A stretch of 64,000 bases of DNA from Trachythela sp. YZ-2020. Lineage: Eukaryota; Cnidaria; Anthozoa; Malacalcyonacea; Clavulariidae. How positions within the stretch are numbered: position 1 is the first letter of the stretch; every line of letters begins with the position of its first letter. The notes below the pieces were generated by a model. That model worked only from the letters and a program-made list of their open reading frames with translations. It searched no databases and had not been told where the DNA came from. Of the stretch, positions 57,193-64,000 are shown piece after piece. A program made the translations under genes and the position numbers. The stretch covers positions 186,001 to 250,000 of the forward strand of contig JADLSH010000153.1 in the NCBI GenBank assembly GCA_016169945.1, written 5' to 3'.

Positions 57193-57578
57193 GCAAAAAC
57201 TTGAAACTCGGTTTTCTCAATTGCCAAAAATTCCCGATTCCCGATATTGCGTGCGGGATATCTCAAAAAGTATTTAAGCAATCTTGATCAAAATTTCGGG
57301 GTTGCCAGTATATACATGTCTCTTGGAGATGAACTAAAAAAGTACGCTCTTTTCACCGTGGGAAGTGTCATATCTTGGTAACCACGGTAACAATGTCTTG
57401 AAAAATTATTGTTTTCAGTCAGACTAACTTGCAAGACAACCTGGTCAAAACAGATTTTCACTATATTAAAAAGAAAATTAGATCGTGCGGTGTGATTGGC
57501 TGGTTTGAAAAAGTCAATTTGAAAAAGTCGTTGGCAATTGTATTCCTCTTTTTAAGTCAAGGAGATTTTCCTGGCAGT

Positions 57579-57945
57579 TTAAAGGTGATATTGTATTTCG
57601 GGGTTGACTTGATTTTCATTGCCCTCCTCTTGATGCTCGTTCAACGCTTCTGTCTTTTGTTGTTGTAATTCATCTTCAAGATCATCAATGACTCTGCAGC
57701 TACGTTGGTGCATTTTAAGACAGCGAGCCCCTTTGCAGGCCTTACCACAGCAACGTTTGACAGCTTTGCAAGATTTTACCGGCAGACATTCTTGTGCGGG
57801 GATTTCCATAGCAGAATAGCATTTGCTGTAGCTTCTTGCTCATATTCCACTTTGCTTTTACAGCGCCACGAGTGACGCCCCAGCGATGTAAATTCCTTGC
57901 CACAAAATCCACATGCAAGCAAGCTTGCACGAATCATTATTGATT
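57579..57945 (-). pseudogene. Zinc-finger ORF fragment of a retroelement
   Basis: Two overlapping minus-strand frames carry zinc-binding motifs. One starts ATG at about 57946 (MIRASLLACGFCGKEFTSLG, then RHSWRC), stopping at about 57794. The other (57579-57809) has CCGKACKGARCLKMHQRSC, followed by an acidic coiled-coil-like tail (DDLEDELQQQKTEALNEHQE). Joined by one frameshift they would form a single protein with two C-x2/3-C...H...C fingers, of the kind found ahead of reverse transcriptases in invertebrate retroelements. No RT is attached here. Confidence 0.5.
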
Positions 57946-58073
57946 AATTGTAATTATAAAATACGATCTATGATAAAATGTGTCAATTCAAGTAATTTTT
58001 CTCGTTGAAACTAAGGACATGTACAGTGTGCGTCTATACACTACAATAAAAAGAATAATAATAATGGAAACTT

Positions 58074-58262
58074 TAATAATAATAATAATAATAATAATAA
58101 TGGAAACTTTATTCATTCATGATTAATATGGTAAAACTACAATGATAAACCTCGCTTAACAGGTAGCTTATCAATGTCTACTTGAACTGACGCTATATTA
58201 CAATAATTGTTAAGAAAGATTATATTGTCTTTAGTTTAATAATAATAATAATAATAATGGTT
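58074..58262 (-). mobile_element. Two truncated 3' ends of non-LTR elements
   Basis: AATAATAATAATAATGGAAA at about 58076-58105 and AATAATAATAATGGTTTATT at about 58240-58262 are the microsatellite tails of minus-strand copies that extend rightwards. The second is followed by TTTGCAGTACGTACATCC. Neither has any coding part left. Confidence 0.5.
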
Positions 58263-59490
58263 TATTTGCAGTACGTACATCCACAAGGTGGCTCTTCGCC
58301 TGCAAAAACAAACTAATGATTGTAAGTTACACAATATATAATATATAAAATGAAAAATTTATAAATATATCTTTAATATTATATAAAATATATAAATGTA
58401 TATTATGAGAGTAAATATATAATTGTTTTATGGGTAGATACAGAGGCGTCTGCGGTGGAGGCTAAAAGCAACACCATCACTGACGTTTTTACTTTTAGGT
58501 CCTTGTTTACCTCCCCCTATGTTCTACCCTTCCCGGTGACTACATGAATACTGTAACATCTATAGTGTTTTAAATCACATCGGGGGTTGGGGGTCACATA
58601 AGTCAGGTTCCACTGTATCGGTATTTCCTGTCATTCTGCAAAGTAATTTGGGGGGAAAGTTAACAGTTAGCGGTTCATATTTTTTGAAAACATTTATATA
58701 GGTATATATATCTTTCATAATATTCTATAATAGTAATTTGTGCTAAGCATGGGTAATTACTCGTACCCAGGCTTATAGGCCAGGCACGAGTCTTAAAATG
58801 CAAGTTTTATTGTAGTCGCGATTTTTGAATAACTGTCCAGGACTTCCGGTTTGCATTACATCAGCTCGTTTATTTTCAAAATTTACATACACTGAAACAC
58901 ACTGAATTTCTCGCGGTCCTGTAAAAGCGAAGCCAGGGAATGAGACATGCGTCAAGTTGACAGATGGAAACTAGTAATTCTGTAATTGTTGTTGTGAACA
59001 CCATGCTTTGGACAGCCTATGCTTTTGAGTTTCGACTTATCGCAGTGTTTTATAGATATTTCAAAACACGATGTCAAGAACCTTTCCATTCGTACGGGGG
59101 CTATCCTAGCAGCCTGTTTATATGATTGCCAACTCTTCCATTCGTGCATGAGAGAGCTGTCATAGCAGCGAAATACCAAGAGACCAACAGTGTTTATATC
59201 GTCGCTAATTCTGCCATTCTTGAGAGAGCTGACCTAGCAGCGAAAAAAGAAGAGACCGATATAATGGTCGAAACATTGAGATATGAAAGAAGCAAGTATT
59301 TGGTAATCCATTGTTATCTAAAGATTATTTAGTTTGGATGAAAATTGGTGGGGAAATTTACAAACATTTGTCTTGCTTTCCCCGGCTTATTCTCACTGGG
59401 AGTTATGCAATACAATGCCTAAAGAGCGCGATTTTTCAGCCGGAAGTTAATTAATATGGATATAGAAACACGTGTGGCAATAGCAACGTT
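58263..59490. other. No gene seen
   Basis: Two diverged tandem units near 59115-59262 share AGAGAGCTG and TAGCAGCGAAA (about 70 bp period). The segment near 58954-58975 (TTGACAGATGGAAACTAGT) resembles the terminus of the telomere-repeat MITE at 8870-9084. No exon found. Confidence 0.45.
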
Positions 59491-59497
59491 ATAAAAA
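59491..59497 (+). promoter_or_regulatory. Possible TATA box
   Basis: TATAAAA about 112 bp upstream of the ATG at 59609, in a unique segment before the short ORF listed next. It is only suggestive, because AT-rich sequence gives such matches by chance. Confidence 0.25.
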
Positions 59498-59608
59498 CCC
59501 AGGGAAATGTGAGTTTTCTGTCATTTGCCACGAAGACACACACAGCGGGATTGGCAACAGATTTTTTACAAGCAAGATTTTCTGTGTCGCAGCTGAGCGA
59601 AAAGAGTT

Positions 59609-59992
59609 ATGGCAGAAGCTGTTCAACCACAACCTATAGACCACTTTCATAATTCAGATGAGTTTAAATATTATTTTATGTGCATCTTAATAAGCCTTAT
59701 CAGCCTCGTTTCTGTGACTGATATTGAATAGAATTTATTAACCTGAACGAGGTCAATGAGGCTTATTAAGATGCACATAAAAGTATATTTAAACTCATCT
59801 GAATTATGAAAGTGGTCTATTGAGATTGATGATCTAAATAATGCTTAGCAACTACCCCATGTACCGCAACCAGCTGCGGTGGAACAACAAGTACAGCCCG
59901 ATCGCGATTTGCAAAATGCAGCGATCGCCCAACAACCAGTAGTCGAGCCTCAGCATAGTTTCTTTCTTGCCTTATGGAGACGACCTTAAAAG
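59609..59992 (+). pseudogene. Gln/Pro-rich ORF broken by a MITE and a stop
   Basis: ATG at 59609 opens MAEAVQPQP. The frame is then broken by an inserted hairpin element (59637-59819) and resumes as EIDDLNNA, an in-frame TAG, then QLPHVPQPAAVEQQVQPDRD, LQNAAIAQQPVVEPQH, ending in TAA at about 59990. The continued frame and composition on both sides suggest one former protein start, perhaps from a retroelement gag-like gene. I recognise no domain. Confidence 0.4.
59637..59819. mobile_element. Hairpin MITE inserted at a TA target
   Basis: TAGACCACTTTCATAATTCA and TGAATTATGAAAGTGGTCTA are inverse copies; the arms run to ATGTGCATCTTAATAAGCCT and its inverse. It lies in the codon after MAEAVQPQP, and TA is present at both junctions, as for Tc1/mariner-type insertions. 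Confidence 0.75.
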
Positions 59993-60166
59993 CCTTTTAT
60001 GCATCCATACATCTACGCTTACGCCATGGGCCCTTTTGCTGGGTTTGCAGTACATTTGCTCGTATCTGACTATATGCCTTCGCATGGTTGCTTCCGTGAC
60101 GACCTCGTTATGTTTTCATATAATTGTTTAAGATTCTTCATGCAACACATTTCCTCATCTATAATT

Positions 60167-60288
60167 GTCGCACTTGCCGATATCACCTGCTTGTACTGTT
60201 TTTCGAGAGGGGCAAACTTAGTAAGCCTTATACACTGTCTTCAACGGCGTTCTGGTTTGTCAGTTACTTGTAGTGGGATGGTTTAGTG
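60167..60288 (+). repeat. Segment duplicated at 62738-62860
   Basis: GCACTTGCCGATATCACCTG, GAGGGGCAAACTTAGTAAGC and CAGTTACTTGTAGTGGGATG recur at 62738-62860 in the same orientation with few changes. Both copies adjoin a 71-bp-unit element, but in opposite orientations. Confidence 0.75.
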
Positions 60289-60292
60289 CGCT

Positions 60293-60595
60293 CAACACGT
60301 CTATGGTGGCCCAGGAGCGCCATAGCATTTTCCTTTATTTTTAATACATTTTTTCAAATAAAATAAAACAAAATTACAATACATAAATAAAGTAATAACA
60401 AATCAATATTAAATTAAAAGTAAAAATGAAACAGAATGTAAAACAAATTAAAATCAAAGCTAAATTAAAACAAAATGATAATTCCACATGGCCCATGAGC
60501 GCCATAGACCAAAAACAAATTAAAATCAAAGCTAAATTAAAACAAAATGAAAATTCCACATGGCCCATGAGCGCCATAGACCAAGATGCCTTGCG
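60293..60595 (-). mobile_element. 71-bp-unit repeat element, minus copy, two units
   Basis: The reverse complement of the element at 62302-62735. The ends are TATGGTGGCCCAGGAGCGCC on one side and GGTCTATGGCG on the other. It has two internal units of the ATGGCCCATGAGCGCCATAGACC type, while the plus copy has four. Confidence 0.75.
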
Positions 60596-60690
60596 CACCA
60601 TTGCGCCTGCTTGCAGGCTAGTTCAGGGGGAGCGCGTACCCAATTTAATAGTTTGAATGTGCATGATTGTTCTGTCCAACCATGCAGGGC

Positions 60691-60928
60691 GCTGTTCTCT
60701 CGAGCCGATTATAATGATGGGACGAAACGTGTGAACAGTGACTAGAACCTATTTTTTATTTGTTTGTAAATAATTTGTCTATTGAGTTAGAATAGTTATA
60801 ATGCCTTTGTATATAGTTTTTTTATTGTATTTCGGTAACGGCCCCTTGGAAATCAGATGATATTAGATCTGAAGGGTTACCGTTCTCAAATAAGATTAAA
60901 TAATAATAATAATAATAACACGGGCGGG
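60691..60928 (+). mobile_element. Severely 5'-truncated non-LTR 3' end
   Basis: Nearly identical to 43664-43890: TCTCGAGCCGATTATAATGA, the last codons (SRADYNDGTKRVNSD), CGGTAACGGCCCCTTGGAAA and a TAATAA tail. It is the second copy of this family in the window. Confidence 0.85.
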
Positions 60929-61199
60929 GAAACGCGCTAATAAATGACCGTGCTACGTGTGATGCACATGAGGAATGGCGCGAGCGCGCTTTCTTTAAAA
61001 AGATGAACAATGTAAACAAACAAACGAGAAAACAAAGGATTTAAATGGTAAGTAATTATGTGTTGTTAATTAAAATTTGAGATTCTATTTAACTAGTTCT
61101 ATCACATATAACGGTTTGTGTTTTTTGTTTTTGAATACTCGTCGGGGGAAAATATCAGGGCGAAAACTTTACTCAAACATTGAAAATAATTGATATATT

Positions 61200-61355
61200 T
61201 AAAGCGCGCATGCACGTACTTAAAATAGTGTTTTCTGCCCAGTGAGGTAGGTTGAGATAATTTGAACACACCAAACTGTGGACATTTAACTAGGCTTTAT
61301 GTCTCAAGTTAAATTGAACGGTGCTTTTTTCATAAAACATCGTGCAGACTTTATA
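61200..61355 (+). repeat. Direct repeat, copy 1
   Basis: CTTAAAATAGTGTTTTCTGC, CCAGTGAGGTAGGTTGAGAT, CTCAAGTTAAATTGAACGGT recur at 61630-61785. The two are about 430 bp apart and about 95% identical by eye. Confidence 0.8.
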
Positions 61356-61629
61356 GTTTCCGTATACAACGACAGCCGCACGACAATAGATTCGCGACTG
61401 ATTATTTTATGGCGAGGAAGCAATATTAAACAACGCAAATTTTCAATCATGAATAAAACAAAATCACTTCCTGTATCAAATAAATACTATAAATGTCGAT
61501 TGAAGAATTTAGTATCCGCTTATATGGCTAATATTGGTGTCTTTTTCTTCTACAAAGTAAATGAAGCGACTGCCGAGGAGAAGACATGCATTTTGCTTTT
61601 TTTTAATCACATTTTTTGCTATAAAATTT

Positions 61630-61785
61630 CAAGCGCGTACGTACTTAAAATAGTGTTTTCTGCCCAGTGAGGTAGGTTGAGATAAATTTGAAAACGCCAA
61701 ACTGTGGACATTTAACTAGGCTTTTATGTCTCAAGTTAAATTGAACGGTGCTTTTTTCATAAAACGAGAACATCGTGCAGTCTTT
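61630..61785 (+). repeat. Direct repeat, copy 2
   Basis: Second copy of 61200-61355, ending at CATCGTGCAG just beyond the stop codon of the minus-strand gene at 61787-62226. It may therefore be the 3' flank of that gene, duplicated nearby. Confidence 0.8.
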
Positions 61786-61786
61786 C

Positions 61787-62226
61787 TCACTCAGGACAAC
61801 TTTCACTGACTTCAACTTTAATATCCTCGACCGCCTCAACATCGATATCAAACACGCCTTCGGGGATGAAACGAACATGTACGAGTTTCAAGTTCGGATC
61901 TGTTTTATCGTTTTACATGAAGGACCTTCGTCACCGGCCAATATATCACACACAATCCCTGGTCCCACGCTTTTCCTGTAGTGCGCCGTACATGCTTTTT
62001 TAATGTTGTCCTGCACCGTCATCTCTATATCGCTAAATTCGCGTGGACCAACTCTACTATATTTTTGGGCTTTGCCATGAACTTCAGCGCTTAAGCGTTG
62101 AACTATCAGTTCTTCCGTGTCGCCTTCTTGACCTTTACCTTTAGTTGCCTTTGTTGCTTTCTTCGCGCAGCGTTTGTCCTTCACTTTCTCTTGAAACTTT
62201 CTCCACATGTTTTGTTTGTCATCCAT
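61787..62226 (-). CDS. Unrecognised basic protein, one frameshift
   Basis: Starts at ATG 62226 (MDDKQNMWRKFQEKVKDKRC), with a Lys/Ala-rich patch (AKKATKATKGKGQEGD) and a longer conserved-looking region (REFSDIEMTVQDNIKKACTA, HYRKSVGPGIVCDILAGDEG, PSCKTIKQI). The open frame stops at TGA 61888, but one base over it continues as NLKLVHVRFIPEGVFDIDVE to AVEDIKVEVSESCPE and a stop at 61787. The joined product is about 146 residues. I do not know the family. The region just upstream is the 71-bp-unit repeat, so any promoter is repeat-derived or lost. It could be a pseudogene. Confidence 0.5.
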
Positions 62227-62301
62227 GTTTGACAGTTCGAAGAGAAAAGGCCGAAAGACAAAAAGCACGGGTAATTCTGTCACATCGCCCGCAAGGCATC
62301 T

Positions 62302-62735
62302 TGGTGGTCTATGGCGCATGGGGCCATGGATTTTTCATTTTGTTTTAATTTAGCTTTGATTTTAATTTGTTTTTGGTCTATGGCGTTCATGGGCCATGTG
62401 GAATTTTCATTTTGTTTAATTTAACTTTGATTTTAATTTGTTTTTGGTCTATGGCGTTCATGGGCCATGTGGAATTTTCATTTTGTTTTTATTTAACTTT
62501 GATTTTAATTTGTTTTTGGTCTATGGCGTTCATGGGCCATGTGGAATTTTCATTTTGTTTTAATTTAACTTTGATTTTAATTTGTTTTACATTCTGTTTC
62601 ATTTTTACTTTTAATGTAATATTGATTTGTATTACTTTATTTATGTATTGTAATTTTGTTTTGTTTTATTTGAAAAAATGTATTAAAAATACAGGAAAAT
62701 GCTATGGCGCTCCTGGGCCACCATACACGTCTCTA
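62302..62735 (+). mobile_element. 71-bp-unit repeat element, plus copy, four units
   Basis: Units begin GGTCTATGGCG at 62306, 62375, 62446 and 62518, each followed by TCATGGGCCATGTGGAATTT and an AT-rich stretch. The right end AGGAAAATGCTATGGCGCTC, CTGGGCCACCATA matches the inverted copy at 60293-60595. The open frame across it (YGVHGPCG, SMAFMGHVEFSFCF) repeats with the unit and is not a gene. Confidence 0.8.
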
Positions 62736-62737
62736 GT

Positions 62738-62860
62738 ATTCGCACTTGCCGATATCGCCTGCTTGTACTGTTTCTCGAGAGGGGCAAACTTAGTAAGCCT
62801 TATTCACTGTCTACGACGGCGTTCTCGTTTATCAGTTACTTGTAGTGGGATGGTTTAGTG
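62738..62860 (+). repeat. Segment duplicated at 60167-60288
   Basis: GCACTTGCCGATATCGCCTG through CAGTTACTTGTAGTGGGATG, the partner of 60167-60288. Confidence 0.75.
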
Positions 62861-63189
62861 TGCGTAACACTTCTCTAGTATCTTTACATTCACAATTATT
62901 GTCTCAACATAAGGCCTTTACACACAATCACAGAGGCCATCACGACGGTTTTTTGACTCTCGTTACTTACCTACCCAATTGTCTTAATCAATTTGCACAG
63001 CTTTAAGCGACCTAACGAGGCACCCCTTGCCGCTCTGGCATCGAGCATACTTTTTCTTAAGTTATTTTCTTATTATATTTATACTGCCGGTCACTTATAA
63101 ATAGTGGGATGTATGTCTAATGACTAATATTTATTTTTCGCGCTTCAGTGCCGGCATAATTTTCCGATTCATCTATGCTATACAAACAG

Positions 63190-63785
63190 CTAGTGAATAT
63201 ACTTTGGTGCACGAGGTAGTTTCGAGTCGAAGGTATAAATGAATGCGATATTATACGCCTTTGGTGCATGAGGCCGCGTGCTTGAACTTGAGTATAAACG
63301 AACTCGCTGTAGGGGCAGCGGATCTTATTGATTTCAAGGCCAATGGTGCATGAGGTCACCTGGAAATATGCACGAACTCACTGTAGGTGCAGTGAGCTAT
63401 ATTAATTTTAATATGCCTTTGGTGCATGAGGCTATGTGGAAATATATACGAACTCGCTGTAGGTGCAGTTCACTTGACAAAGTATAGTACGCCTTTGGTG
63501 CATGAGGCGGTGTTTGCCGAATTTGAAAGTATAAACGAATTCGCTGTTGGTGCAGCAAAACTTTATTAATCTCCATATGCCTGTGGTGCATGAGGCCAAT
63601 TGGAAATATATACGAACTCGCTGGAGGCGCAGTGAACTTTATTAACTTTAATACGCCTTTGGTGCATGAGGCCAGTTGAACATATAAGAACTCGCTGTGG
63701 GTGTAGTGAACTGTATACATTTTAATACGCCTTTGGGCATGAGGCCGTTTGAAAGTATAAACGCACTCGCTAGGAGCAGTGGCTT
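63190..63785. repeat. Satellite of about 75-85 bp units
   Basis: Eight diverged units each begin CCTTTGGTGCATGAGGC (variants CTGTGGTGCATG, CAATGGTGCATG), continue with GAAATATATACGAACTCGCT and GTAGGTGCAGTGAACT, and end TTTTAATACG. The minus-strand open frames share the period and are by-products. The array may run past the right edge in a more degenerate form. Confidence 0.85.
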
Positions 63786-64000
63786 TTATTATTACACTGG
63801 CCTGTAGGCCAAGTGTCTTAAATCCCTAATTTTCTGTTTTTTTCTGTTTTTTTAATCGTCGAGAAATCGAGTTTGCGTTAGCGCATCGCAGGCTCAGAGA
63901 CCATGTGGTGATTACGAAATCGTCCACCCGATTCAAAATGACCGTCATTGAGGAGCTGGCTATATGACAAATATGTCTATTAGGAAATGTTTTCCTGTGT

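Noticed and set aside
62367..62858. 163-codon plus-strand ORF
   Set aside because: It is made of the 71-bp repeat unit (SMAFMGHVEFSFCF repeated) plus the duplicated flank; no protein character beyond the repeat.
63117..63720. Minus-strand ORFs of 80 and 107 codons
   Set aside because: They run through the 75-85 bp satellite.

Overview
The window is metazoan nuclear DNA: genes with short exons and long introns bounded by canonical GT/AG sites, many truncated non-LTR retrotransposons, tRNA-derived SINEs, dense families of short inverted-repeat elements, (CCCTAA)-like telomeric repeats, and a hammerhead-ribozyme repeat cluster of the type described in Penelope-like elements and retrozymes. My best guess is a cnidarian (an anthozoan would fit). 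That is inference from the repeat landscape and gene style; no organism-specific marker is present.

Host genes. Three minus-strand genes could be assembled by hand from open frames plus matching splice sites and phases. (1) 812-8385: a seven-exon gene for a complete 322-residue Pro/Tyr-rich protein, possibly of the ciliary microtubule-associated type. (2) 34151-41502: a secreted ILEI/PANDER (FAM3-like) domain protein with a signal peptide; four exons are secure and the last is tentative. (3) 20998-32058: the last two exons of an unrecognised gene, separated by a 10.8 kb intron that holds a nest of retrotransposons. On the plus strand, 9334-10545 is a C2H2 zinc-finger array broken by a frameshift.

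Mobile DNA. At 21.5-29.1 kb a CR1/Jockey-like element with a 2A-like NPGP motif is split by a complete 3.66 kb non-LTR element whose ORF1 and ORF2 overlap at TAATG; a SINE sits in its 3' half. Other 5'-truncated non-LTR copies lie at 10.9-12.0, 13.1-15.4, 43.0-43.9 and 60.7-60.9 kb. A 4.6 kb TIR element with a 9-bp target duplication covers 12.4-17.1 kb. At 49.7-52.6 kb there is a spliced, stop-free integrase (C-terminal part) + GPY/F + Ulp1-type protease + PHD-finger gene, as in Ginger-type DNA transposons. At 47.2-48.2 kb a hAT-type element with an 8-bp target duplication interrupts a palindrome. Large palindromes, inverted pairs and minisatellites occupy 30-38.3, 42.2-42.7, 45.2-46.5, 60-63.8 kb.

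The most interesting region is 45.4-46.5 kb: five copies in both orientations of a 44-nt motif with every hallmark of a type I hammerhead ribozyme. Most remaining intergenic sequence (52.6-57.0 kb, 58.3-59.5 kb) is AT-rich and shows no coding signal.
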